Notes under the pieces: model-generated
What the model saw: the letters and a program-made list of their open reading frames with translations, nothing else
Database searches by the model: none
What the model was told of the DNA's origin: nothing
Source: Methanothermococcus okinawensis IH1
Lineage (GTDB): Archaea > AGJL01 > Methanococci > Methanococcales > Methanococcaceae
DNA length: 64,000 bases
Direction of reading: 5' to 3'
Assembly (NCBI RefSeq): GCF_000179575.2
Contig: NC_015636.1
Coordinates: 1,279,495 to 1,343,494 of the forward strand
Translations under genes and position numbers: made by a program
Shown: in pieces, positions 16,682-25,533 of the stretch
Layout: the number at the start of each line of letters is the position of its first letter
Position numbering within the stretch: the stretch's first letter is position 1

Positions 16682-17149
16682 ATGGTAGTTGATTCCTATA
16701 AAAAATTAGTAGAAGATAGACACTTAAAAAATTTGCATATTGTTTTAACCTCATTGATGGCGGAGCTCTCAAAAATTGGTATATTAAATCAAGGAACTAC
16801 AAATGTTGTAGGTGAAGGGGTAGGGAAGAAGGTTGCAAGATGTATAAAAGATATACATCCAGATATTCCAAACGATGAAAAAGAATTGATAAAATTTTTA
16901 ATAAAATTTTGTGATATGTGTGACGACTACATCGTTGAAGATGAAATAATTGGAATAAAGTCAGATAAATGTAGATATTGCCCAAAACAAATAGGAGAAG
17001 CTGAAATACCTGGAAGTGCATGTCCTATTCCATCAATGATTGTTTCCATGTTAAATGAATTAAATGGGAAAAAAACACATAAGATACATTTAATAAATGG
17101 GAAAATATTAATGAAAAAAGATGGCTATTGCTGGTTTAAAATCAAGTAA
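16682..17149 (+). CDS. Conserved methanogen protein of unknown function, cysteine-rich
   Basis: A 155-residue protein that I cannot name. The N-terminal part is helical (VVDSYKKLVEDRHLKNLHIVLTSLM), with GEGVGKKVARCIK in the middle. The second half has CDMCDD, CRYCPKQIGEAEIPGSACPIPSM and a final GYCWFKIK, so five to six cysteines could bind zinc or an Fe-S cluster. The arrangement resembles V4R/4-vinyl reductase-like small-molecule-binding proteins, but this is only an impression. The start at 16682 follows GGGGAGG at a 5-base spacing; an upstream in-frame ATG lacks a site. It is monocistronic. Confidence 0.65.
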   Translation: MVVDSYKKLVEDRHLKNLHIVLTSLMAELSKIGILNQGTTNVVGEGVGKKVARCIKDIHPDIPNDEKELIKFLIKFCDMCDDYIVEDEIIGIKSDKCRYCPKQIGEAEIPGSACPIPSMIVSMLNELNGKKTHKIHLINGKILMKKDGYCWFKIK

Positions 17150-17211
17150 TTTATTTCTGTTATTTTTTATTTTATTACTAATTTTATATTTTTATTTTAT
17201 TTATTATCCAC

Positions 17212-18402
17212 TTATATTATTCTGTTTTTATAAGACATAATTTTTTCGAACACCCTATCGCTTAACCATGTTTTATTTATATATTTTTCATAAACTGGCA
17301 GTCTCTCCTTTAAATTATATCCAAATTCCTCAGTATATCGCCTTAATTCCTCAATCTTTGGCCATGGAGCTTCTGGATTCACATAGTCTTTTGTTAATGG
17401 AGAAACACCGCCCCAGTCATCAACACCTGCAAATAGGAATAGTTGCCCAGTTTCAGAATTTAAATTTGGAGGAACCTGTATAGATATATCGTTTAATATT
17501 AGTTTTGCCACTATTAAGACCTTCAACATTTTTAAAGGGGACGGCTCTTTAAAATTTTCCATAGGTATGCCTTTTTTTGACCTGAAATTTTGGATTATGG
17601 CTTCCTGAATATGACCATATTTTTCACTGAGCTCCTTTATATCATATAGTGATTTAACAATTTCTTCGTTTGTTTCACCTATGCCAACCAATATACCAGT
17701 TGTAAATGGAATTTTTAATTTTCCAGCATTTTCAATCATTTTTAGTCGTTTTTTTGGTTCTTTTCCGGGACTATTTTTGTGTGCAATGGTTTTAAAAAGT
17801 CTATCGCTTGAATTTTCAAGCATAAGTCCCATAGAGGCATTAACTTCTTTTAATAATTTTAGCTCTTCATAATCCAATATTCCACAGTTTGTATGGGGTA
17901 ATAACTGAGTATTGTTAAGGCACCAATCCTCCAAATCGTAGAGATATTCTAAAATATTATCATATCCCATTTTTTTTAAATCATTCCTTATATTTTCGTT
18001 TTCATCGACTTTTTCTCCAAATGTAAATAACGCCTCTCTACAACCGTATTTATCCCCTTTTAATAGGATTTCTTTAACCTCGTTCTTATTCATTAATTTG
18101 TAATTTTCCTTTCTAAATGTGCAGTATCCGCAAATATTCCTGCACCAATTACATAATGGTATAAATACATTTTTTGAATAGGTTATATATTTTTTATTAT
18201 TATTACTCTTATTATTATATTTAGTATTATTCTTATTATTATCATATTTTTTATCATTATCCACATTATTATTGCATTTACCGCTTTCTATTTTATTTAT
18301 TAGATTTAACTTATCGATTACCTCGGATGGGTCGTTTGAGTTTAAAAATCTTACAAATTCATTAAAATCATCAAAATTATTTTTATTATTACCTTCACTC
18401 AT
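17212..18402 (-). CDS. cofG: FO synthase subunit 1 CofG (radical SAM)
   Basis: CofG is the radical SAM half of 7,8-didemethyl-8-hydroxy-5-deazariboflavin synthase, making the chromophore of coenzyme F420. The cluster motif CRNICGYC (C-x3-C-x2-C) lies near residue 90 within [20 protein letters not shown]. Downstream are [28 protein letters not shown] and [12 protein letters not shown], all family landmarks. The first 75 residues are a low-complexity Asn/Lys-rich extension ([20 protein letters not shown]) absent from shorter homologues. The gene overlaps the upstream pyrD end by 8 bases, so the two are co-transcribed. Confidence 0.95.
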   Translation of the reverse strand: MSEGNNKNNFDDFNEFVRFLNSNDPSEVIDKLNLINKIESGKCNNNVDNDKKYDNNKNNTKYNNKSNNNKKYITYSKNVFIPLCNWCRNICGYCTFRKENYKLMNKNEVKEILLKGDKYGCREALFTFGEKVDENENIRNDLKKMGYDNILEYLYDLEDWCLNNTQLLPHTNCGILDYEELKLLKEVNASMGLMLENSSDRLFKTIAHKNSPGKEPKKRLKMIENAGKLKIPFTTGILVGIGETNEEIVKSLYDIKELSEKYGHIQEAIIQNFRSKKGIPMENFKEPSPLKMLKVLIVAKLILNDISIQVPPNLNSETGQLFLFAGVDDWGGVSPLTKDYVNPEAPWPKIEELRRYTEEFGYNLKERLPVYEKYINKTWLSDRVFEKIMSYKNRII

Positions 18403-19309
18403 GAGCTCCCCCTATAATATCTTTAAGTTTAAGATTTTTATCTTTTAAAAACAATTTCATCTCATCGCAGATTTTATTAAATATATCGTATCCTCTGTAA
18501 TAAATACCAGTTCCTACCTGAACAGCCTGAGCTCCTGCAAGCATAAATTCAATAACATCGTATCCAGTAGTTATTCCACCGACTCCAATTATTGGGACAT
18601 CAACAACTGAATAAATATCATATACATTTTTTATAGCTATTGGTTTTATAGCAGGTCCAGACATGCCTCCAAACCTATTTCCAAGTATTGGTTTTTGAGT
18701 TTCTATATCTATTACCATACCAGGACCCAATGTGTTTATTGCAGTAATGCCATCAGCTCCCGCTTCAACAACTGTTTTTGCTATCTCTTTTATATCTACC
18801 ACATTTGGAGTGAGTTTTGCTATAACAGGAATATTTACGGCATCCTTTACAGCGGAAACAACCTTATATGATAAATCTGGGTTTTGACCTATCTGAGCTC
18901 CGTAGCCACCTCCTGCATGTGGGCATGATATATTTAATTCTATTAATTCCACATAGGGTTCTATAATTTCTGCAACCTCTGAAAACTCTTTTTGGTCTTT
19001 ACCATATATAGAACCTATTAGTTTTGTATCTATTCGTTTTAAATCATCCTTCACTCTTTCAAGTTCTCCAATATATTCCCTTACTCCGGGATTTGGAAGT
19101 CCCATAGCATTTAAGAAACCGCCATTAACTTCAACCACTGTTGGATTATGATGTCCTTCCCTTCTTTCTATTCCAACTGACTTTGTGCATAGAGCTCCTG
19201 CACCATTTTTTGCCATCCTTTTTAATGCACTTCCAGTTTCTCCCATAACACCAGCAGCTAAAAATACAGGATTTTTAAAATCAATACCAAATATACAGGT
19301 TTTTAACAT
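18395..19309 (-). CDS. pyrD: Dihydroorotate dehydrogenase B catalytic subunit
   Basis: PyrD oxidises dihydroorotate to orotate in pyrimidine synthesis using FMN. At 304 residues it is the class 1B type, which pairs with a PyrK electron-transfer subunit not found here. Motifs include [26 protein letters not shown], the active-site cysteine region [19 protein letters not shown], and the FMN phosphate site [10 protein letters not shown] followed by [16 protein letters not shown] precedes the ATG. It overlaps cofG by 8 bases; the pairing probably reflects operon packing rather than shared chemistry. Confidence 0.94.
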   Translation of the reverse strand: MLKTCIFGIDFKNPVFLAAGVMGETGSALKRMAKNGAGALCTKSVGIERREGHHNPTVVEVNGGFLNAMGLPNPGVREYIGELERVKDDLKRIDTKLIGSIYGKDQKEFSEVAEIIEPYVELIELNISCPHAGGGYGAQIGQNPDLSYKVVSAVKDAVNIPVIAKLTPNVVDIKEIAKTVVEAGADGITAINTLGPGMVIDIETQKPILGNRFGGMSGPAIKPIAIKNVYDIYSVVDVPIIGVGGITTGYDVIEFMLAGAQAVQVGTGIYYRGYDIFNKICDEMKLFLKDKNLKLKDIIGGAHE

Positions 19310-19448
19310 AATAACACCTTTATATTAATAAATATTAATTTTCTTAGTTAATTTAGTTTTTATTTTTATCTATTATTTTTTTATCAATTATATTTTACTT
19401 TTTTTATTATTCTATTATTTTATAATTTATTTCTTCTTTTTTTATTTA

Positions 19449-19829
19449 TTATTCCCTTTTTCTTCTCTGAATAACCTTATAGTATTCCTCATGAGGCACT
19501 TTTAAAAACTTTTTTCTTGACTTCTTAATAGTCCCAGAAACACCCAATATTATTATATTTATTGGATATTTTTTATATTCATTATATAATATAAGGGCAG
19601 ATTTAACAAAATCCACTTCATCACGGCATACTCTTAAAAGACCCTTTGGATGATTATAATCAATTAGCCAAGGATTGCTCTTTGAACATCCCCAAACACC
19701 ATAATAATTAATAACAGCATTCCTTATTATATTCACTACCTCGCTTCCAGATAGTTCCTTATGGTAAAGAATTTTAAACGAAATATATCTTTTCTTTTCC
19801 CTTAATGTGGGAGGAAGTGTTTTAAGCAT
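19449..19829 (-). CDS. rnp2: Ribonuclease P protein component 2 (Pop5 homologue)
   Basis: Rnp2/Pop5 is a protein subunit of archaeal RNase P, which trims the 5' leader of pre-tRNA. The 126-residue protein starts MLKTLPPTLREKKRYI, a highly conserved archaeal Pop5 N-terminus, followed by ELSGSEVVNIIRNAVINYYG, GLLRVCRDEVDFVKSAL and IILGVSGTIKKSRKKF. The ATG at 19829 has GGTGG 6 bases upstream; longer in-frame starts overlap it. No other RNase P subunit lies beside it. Confidence 0.93.
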   Translation of the reverse strand: MLKTLPPTLREKKRYISFKILYHKELSGSEVVNIIRNAVINYYGVWGCSKSNPWLIDYNHPKGLLRVCRDEVDFVKSALILYNEYKKYPINIIILGVSGTIKKSRKKFLKVPHEEYYKVIQRRKRE

Positions 19830-19936
19830 AATTACCACCGATAAGTATTATAAATTATAACCATTTAACATTTATAATTATATATAAAATTATATTTACA
19901 TAAAAATTAAAATAGAATTTAATAAAACCGTAGGAA

Positions 19937-19980
19937 TTAAAATTATGGTATTAAAATTATGGTATAAAAAATATTATACC
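19937..19980. repeat. Tandem 14-bp repeat and short palindrome in the rnp2-nadC gap
   Basis: TTAAAATTATGGTA occurs twice head to tail (19937-19950 and 19951-19964), immediately followed by GGTATA...TATACC (19961-19966 with 19975-19980). This is the only patterned DNA in the 320-base divergent gap 19830-20151; the remainder is featureless AT-rich sequence. It could be an operator between the divergent promoters. Confidence 0.4.
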
Positions 19981-20151
19981 CTTAAAATAAGATAAATAAA
20001 AATAAATAAAAAATATATAATTATAATATACAATAAAAATATAGTAATATATCAATATAGGGTATAAATATGACATTATAATAAAATGCAATAAAAATTA
20101 AAGTGATGTAAATATATAAAAGTTATATTATTCATAAAAAAGGTTGATTTT

Positions 20152-21003
20152 ATGATGGATGATTATGCAAAAAAATTATTAAAAGAATCTCTTATTTACG
20201 ATGTTGGTTTTGGAGATTTAACCACAGAGTTAATTATTCCAAAAAACCAAAAATCCAAGGCTAAAATAGTAGTTAAGGAGGATGCAGTAGTTTGTGGTCT
20301 AAATTTTATAGGTAGTTTTTTAAAGGATTATAACTTAGAACACAAAACCTTTGTAGATGAAGGAGATATTGTTAAGAAAAATACCAATATTATGGAGATT
20401 TATGGAGATACAAAAATAATCTTAACTATTGAAAGAACAATTTTAAATTTCTTAATGCATCTATTTGGGATAGCTACAAAAACCTACAGTATAGTAAAAA
20501 TGGTAAGAAAAATAAACAAAAATGTAAAAATTGCCTGCACGAGAAAAACCTTGCCTATGTTATCAATGGTTGAAAAATATGCAGTTTATATAGGAGGAGG
20601 TGATACCCATAGATTTAGATTGGATGATATGGTGATGATTAAAGATAATCACATCGAAGCCGTTGGAATTGAAAAATGCTTTGAAGAGATAAAAAAACTG
20701 AGTTTCTCAAAAAAGATAGAAATTGAAGTAGATAATTTAGAGCAGTTAAAGGAGGTATTAAAACACAAACCAGATATTGTATTGTTGGATAATTTTAAAC
20801 CGGATGATATTGAAAATGCCCTTAATATAATAGATGAATTTGAAAATAAAAACAAATATCGACCACTTATTGAAGTTAGCGGTGGAATAAATGAACACAA
20901 TGTGTTGGATTATGCAAAATACGATATTGATGTAATATCCATGGGATGTTTGATACATTCAGCCCGTGCTATTGATATAAGTTTGGATTTATTTAAAATC
21001 TAA
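20152..21003 (+). CDS. nadC: Nicotinate-nucleotide pyrophosphorylase (quinolinate phosphoribosyltransferase)
   Basis: NadC converts quinolinate and PRPP to nicotinate mononucleotide in de novo NAD synthesis. The 283-residue protein shows EDAVVCGL, the substrate-binding ERTILNFLMHLFGIAT, CTRKTLPM, the GGGDTHRFRLDDMVMIKDNH block that binds PRPP and quinolinate, VDNLEQL, LLDNF and VSGGI near the end. Length and all motifs are typical. The ATG at 20152 or 20155 follows a GGTTGATTT element. It is convergent with priS, with only 22 bases between stop codons. Confidence 0.95.
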   Translation: MMDDYAKKLLKESLIYDVGFGDLTTELIIPKNQKSKAKIVVKEDAVVCGLNFIGSFLKDYNLEHKTFVDEGDIVKKNTNIMEIYGDTKIILTIERTILNFLMHLFGIATKTYSIVKMVRKINKNVKIACTRKTLPMLSMVEKYAVYIGGGDTHRFRLDDMVMIKDNHIEAVGIEKCFEEIKKLSFSKKIEIEVDNLEQLKEVLKHKPDIVLLDNFKPDDIENALNIIDEFENKNKYRPLIEVSGGINEHNVLDYAKYDIDVISMGCLIHSARAIDISLDLFKI

Positions 21004-21025
21004 ATAATTAACTATATTATTAAGA

Positions 21026-22108
21026 TTAATCCAATATTTCAAAATCTACATTATGACCGAATAAGAATAATAACACACTTACAGGTATTTCTTTACTTCT
21101 ACTTGTATATAGTTTATCATCTATTCTCAATGAATCAATCTTTTGATTTATTTTTATACTGTAATATTCTTTATTGAATTTAGAAAATACCGCATGATTT
21201 AATGGATTAAAATATTCCAATGAATTATATTTTATCTCCTTAACCCTAAATCCCGTATAACCATGTAAAGAGCCTACTACCCTTAATAGTCTAATATCAT
21301 CCTCCATAACCTTCTCGTCAAGTTCTAACCTATTTTTAGTATTTTCTATTGCAGACAGTATTTTGTTTTTATCATTTTCATTTTTTTTATCAATTATTTG
21401 TCTCCAATTTCTTGTTTTACTTAATTGATTTCTTATCTGCTTATTTTTTATATTATTTAATATCCTCCTTCTCCATCCACTCCCAACATAATTTAAATTT
21501 AAATTCTTTCCCATTATATATTCTATAAAATACCGCCTTTGATACCTATCCCAATGTTCTATAATATTTTTTATATCCTCGTCCTGTGGTTTTATATAAA
21601 TATGGTATCCCCTATTTCCACTAAAAACTATTTTTAAATCATTTTTTGAAAGACCAAAATCAGGTATTAAAAATTCATCGATTAAAATAAAAGCCTGATG
21701 TTTTGCCTCCTCCAAACAGTATTTACAAATCCAATTATCGTCTTTATGTGTGCATTTTTTTACCCTATGGACATCTATGTCAAATGCCATCTCTCTTTTT
21801 AATATCTTTTTTTGGTGAGCTCCGCCAACAGCTTCTGGATACTCCATATATGATAGAGATTTATATAGATGAAATGGAGCATTTTCTAAAACCCATCTTA
21901 AATATTCTTTTTCAGAGTCAAAAGATATGTTTCTGTTATCTACCTTTTTTAAATATCCAAAACCTATTTCTTTATATGGCAATTCATCAGGAATTTCCAG
22001 CCACTTTCTTTTAATTGCATAAATAAAATATTCTTTATAATGTTTTTTTACTATATCGAATATTTTTTTATTTTCATCCAGTATGTCATCATGCACTTTA
22101 TCCATCAT
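21026..22108 (-). CDS. priS: DNA primase small (catalytic) subunit PriS
   Basis: PriS makes the RNA or DNA primers for replication together with PriL. The 360-residue protein contains the metal-binding catalytic motif MAFDIDVHR (about residues 108-116), the adjacent zinc knuckle CTHKDDNWICKYC, VFSGNRGYHIYI for nucleotide binding, and DIRLLRVVGSLHGYTGFRV near the C-terminus. Acidic and histidine residues match archaeal PriS. The start is one of two adjacent ATGs. PriL is not in the window. Confidence 0.94.
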   Translation of the reverse strand: MMDKVHDDILDENKKIFDIVKKHYKEYFIYAIKRKWLEIPDELPYKEIGFGYLKKVDNRNISFDSEKEYLRWVLENAPFHLYKSLSYMEYPEAVGGAHQKKILKREMAFDIDVHRVKKCTHKDDNWICKYCLEEAKHQAFILIDEFLIPDFGLSKNDLKIVFSGNRGYHIYIKPQDEDIKNIIEHWDRYQRRYFIEYIMGKNLNLNYVGSGWRRRILNNIKNKQIRNQLSKTRNWRQIIDKKNENDKNKILSAIENTKNRLELDEKVMEDDIRLLRVVGSLHGYTGFRVKEIKYNSLEYFNPLNHAVFSKFNKEYYSIKINQKIDSLRIDDKLYTSRSKEIPVSVLLFLFGHNVDFEILD

Positions 22109-22303
22109 ATTATCAAATAATATTTTTTATTTTATTTATTATTATTTATTACTGTTGTATTTATCATAAATTTTATATGGTTATATATTTATAACTTTAT
22201 TTATTCAATTTTTATTTAAAATTATTTTAAAATATTTGAATATTGGTTAAATTATAAGTATAATAAATACCATTTAAAATTTATAAATAAATTTGGTGAT
22301 AAC

Positions 22304-23083
22304 ATGATTGAAAACATTTATAGTATGGATGATTGGCGAGCTCTGAAAATACCCCATACAGTAGAAATTGAAAACGAGTCAGAATGCACAAAAACATTGG
22401 TAATTGAATTTAACAAAAATAGAAGAGTTTTATCTACAAGAGAGGGATTTAAAACTGTTAAATATGTTGGGAATAACTCAATACCAGTTCCATTTTGGGA
22501 TAAAGTCCATGATTACAAGGATTATGAAAATCAGGTTTTGGAAAGGATAGGCATAAATAAAAAAGATATTGCCCTATTATCCACTGGTGCAAATATGGAC
22601 AATTTAGCCATTGCAAAGGAGGAATTTGATGAATTTTACGCAATAGCATTTACAACAGCAGGGGCAAAATATAATGCCATAAGGTTGGGCGATGAAGAGG
22701 CCGATTATATTGAAAAGGACTTCAAGACATATAAAGTTGTTAATGGAAAATTGGTCGAAAAAGAAAAGGAAAAAGAAAAAATTGGGACTGTTAATATAAT
22801 ACTTATAACAAATGCGGATTTAACGGACGGAGCAATGGCAAGGGCAATTATTACAATCACCGAAGCAAAAACAAATGCATTTCAGGAATTAAATATAAAA
22901 AGCACGAAACATCCAGAACTAACCGCCACAGGAACAGGGACAGATAATATAATTGTTGTCAAAGGATTTGGAAAAAAGGCAGACTATACTGGTGGTCATA
23001 CTAAGTTGGGGGAAATAATTGCAAAATGTGTTAAAAAAAGTGTAATAGGAGCTCTGATAAAACAGGACAAATTAGTTATATAA
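22304..23083 (+). CDS. cbiZ: Adenosylcobinamide amidohydrolase CbiZ
   Basis: CbiZ cleaves the aminopropanol side chain from adenosylcobinamide to give adenosylcobyric acid, allowing archaea to salvage external corrinoids for their B12-dependent methyltransferases. The 259-residue protein has VLSTREGFKTVKYVGNNSIP, LLSTGANMDNLA, AFTTAGAKYNAIR, ITNADLTDGAMARAIITITEAK and GTDNIIVV, all of the CbiZ family. GGTGATAAC precedes the ATG. The stop codon is only 8 bases from the distal end of the CRISPR array. Confidence 0.9.
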   Translation: MIENIYSMDDWRALKIPHTVEIENESECTKTLVIEFNKNRRVLSTREGFKTVKYVGNNSIPVPFWDKVHDYKDYENQVLERIGINKKDIALLSTGANMDNLAIAKEEFDEFYAIAFTTAGAKYNAIRLGDEEADYIEKDFKTYKVVNGKLVEKEKEKEKIGTVNIILITNADLTDGAMARAIITITEAKTNAFQELNIKSTKHPELTATGTGTDNIIVVKGFGKKADYTGGHTKLGEIIAKCVKKSVIGALIKQDKLVI

Positions 23084-23091
23084 TTATATAA

Positions 23092-25127
23092 ATTTCCATC
23101 CATCAATGGTCTGATTTTAACATAAAATTAAAACAAAGAAGGGAAAGGATATAATTATATTTCCATCCATCAATGGTCTGATTTTAACATAGCAGGAATG
23201 ATTATTATTTTTTAAAAGAGATGTATTTCCATCCATCAATGGTCTGATTTTAACTCGCGTATTTTATTATCAATGACATTATATATACTGATTTCCATCC
23301 ATCAATGGTCTGATTTTAACCAACAGTGCTATCTTTTCCCCCTGAAAACAATATTGCATTTCCATCCATCAATGGTCTGATTTTAACGGATTATACACGG
23401 TGCTACACTGCTTCTTGCCCAATAATTTCCATCCATCAATGGTCTGATTTTAACTTAACAAATATTATAAAGCTAATGAAAAAAGTAAATTTCCATCCAT
23501 CAATGGTCTGATTTTAACTTAATTATTTAGTAATATTCAAAAATCAATATATAAATTTCCATCCATCAATGGTCTGATTTTAACCTGCAATATTAGCAGA
23601 TTGGGGGATGTATTCATATAATTTCCATCCATCAATGGTCTGATTTTAACTAGCGATAATTTATTAGCGAATCGTTGAATAACTTTATTTCCATCCATCA
23701 ATGGTCTGATTTTAACCTAAATTAAAAAACATCATTTCACATCCTTACAAATTACATTTCCATCCATCAATGGTCTGATTTTAACGATTTTGCATAAAAA
23801 TTATAACTTGCAGTATCTTTATTTCCATCCATCAATGGTCTGATTTTAACCGAGATTTTGCCCCCATTCATTTACAGCACTGAACCCATTTCCATCCATC
23901 AATGGTCTGATTTTAACCTTCTATCTCTTTAACTTCTTTTTCAATCTGTTTATCATTTCCATCCATCAATGGTCTGATTTTAACCAACTAAAAAGGGATT
24001 ATTGGAGGAAGGAACTAAAAATTTCCATCCATCAATGGTCTGATTTTAACTTAATAAAAGCAAAACAAGGACTTATGAATTAATCGAATTTCCATCCATC
24101 AATGGTCTGATTTTAACACTGTATAAATAAAATAGATATGTTAATAAATTCAAATTTCCATCCATCAATGGTCTGATTTTAACGCTTATTTTATGACCCA
24201 ACAGATGAAGCATATAAGAATTTCCATCCATCAATGGTCTGATTTTAACGCTTATTTTATGACCCAACAGATGAAGCATATAAGAATTTCCATCCATCAA
24301 TGGTCTGATTTTAACTCTCTTGGAACTAAATGTATCGCATCGTAGAATTTGTATTTCCATCCATCAATGGTCTGATTTTAACTTTTTATTACGCCACACA
24401 TTATATTCTTTTTTATATATTTCCATCCATCAATGGTCTGATTTTAACCCATACCATAAAGTTCTGACTCCATTTTTATATTCAAATTTCCATCCATCAA
24501 TGGTCTGATTTTAACCCAGTTATTATTATGTTATCGATAAAATTAATATTAATTTCCATCCATCAATGGTCTGATTTTAACATAATTTTCCCGTTATTAT
24601 TATATCAATGGGGTTTGGATTTCCATCCATCAATGGTCTGATTTTAACGTGGTATATAATATGTCTAAATTTAAAACTAAATCATGATTTCCATCCATCA
24701 ATGGTCTGATTTTAACACATTCTGATGATGAGCCTTCCCCCAGCATGATTATTTCCATCCATCAATGGTCTGATTTTAACGGTCTGATTTTAACGGAAGT
24801 AATAATTCTGTAATTCCTACCAATATGATTACATTTCCATCCATCAATGGTCTGATTTTAACCTTAGATTGTCCACCTAACGGAGTATGTGCAAAATTAT
24901 TTCCATCCATCAATGGTCTGATTTTAACATAATGTAAATATGATAAACGCTGGTATTGTAAATTAATTTCCATCCATCAATGGTCTGATTTTAACATATA
25001 CAATAATTATGTCCCTGTGACACTATACACAATTTCCATCCATCAATGGTCTGATTTTAACTTTGAGCGATGATGAGGGCAATCCTCGGAGCCGTAAATT
25101 TCCATCCATCAATGGTCTGATTTTAAC
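23092..25127 (-). CRISPR. CRISPR array, 31 repeats and 30 spacers
   Basis: The 30-base repeat reads ATTTCCATCC...TCTGATTTTAAC on the plus strand and is essentially identical in all 31 copies (first 23092-23121, last 25098-25127). Read on the minus strand it starts GTTAAAATCAGACC and ends GATGGAAAT, the usual form in methanococci, which gives an 8-base crRNA tag ATGGAAAT. So the array is transcribed leftward with its leader on the right. Spacers are 34-39 bases, except one of 52. Spacers at 24184-24219 and 24250-24285 are identical, and a 14-base partial repeat copy lies at 24781-24794. Both terminal repeats are intact. The type III-A csm operon at 35.2 kb is the likely user. Confidence 0.99.
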
Positions 25128-25533
25128 AGTTTAAAATTTTTCTTATTTTACATAAAATAGCTTTGCATTACTCCTATATAAACCTTGCATCTCGAATCAC
25201 ATTGATTTTTGTTATTTATATAGTTTTAAGGGTGATTTACGACGGATGATTTATAGATATTTAGGAATATAAACGATATTAAATTTATATTTTTTTAAAA
25301 TCTAAAAAATTTACAAGGAAGGATTAAAAATAACATAATATATAAAAAATCTCCTAAAAATCTCTATAATTTTGTTTATTTAAATATATTAATTATACTA
25401 AAAAATCCATCGATTTACGACGGATGATTTAAAGAGATTTAAAAAAATAAAGATTAAATAATTCTTATAATAAAAAAATAAAGAATATTTACAGGGATAG
25501 TTTATGCATTATTAAAAAACTTATTAGTAGAGT
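25128..25533 (-). promoter_or_regulatory. CRISPR leader region
   Basis: This 406-base AT-rich gap adjoins the leader-end repeat. No gene is visible. It contains a leftward TATA box at 25174-25182 and two perfect copies of the 20-base motif GATTTACGACGGATGATTTA (25234-25253 and 25412-25431), 178 bases apart. A leader normally drives array transcription and directs spacer integration at the adjacent repeat; the duplicated motif could serve either role or be a leftover of an earlier leader. Confidence 0.7.
25174..25182 (-). promoter_or_regulatory. TATA box for pre-crRNA transcription
   Basis: On the minus strand this reads TTTATATAG, a good archaeal box A, about 47 bases upstream of the first repeat. 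A start site about 25 bases downstream (near 25150) would leave a short leader transcript of roughly 20 bases before the array. Confidence 0.55.

Noticed and set aside
24073-24360. Open frame of 95 codons on the minus strand with repeated KIRPLMDGN
   Set aside because: It is a read-through of CRISPR repeats and spacers, not a protein; there is no ribosome binding site.
23092-25127. Rightward transcription of the CRISPR array
   Set aside because: The plus-strand repeat begins ATTTCC and ends TTTTAAC; the usual 3' crRNA tag ending in GGAAAT or TGAAA appears only on the minus strand, and a TATA box and leader lie on the right side while cbiZ abuts the left.
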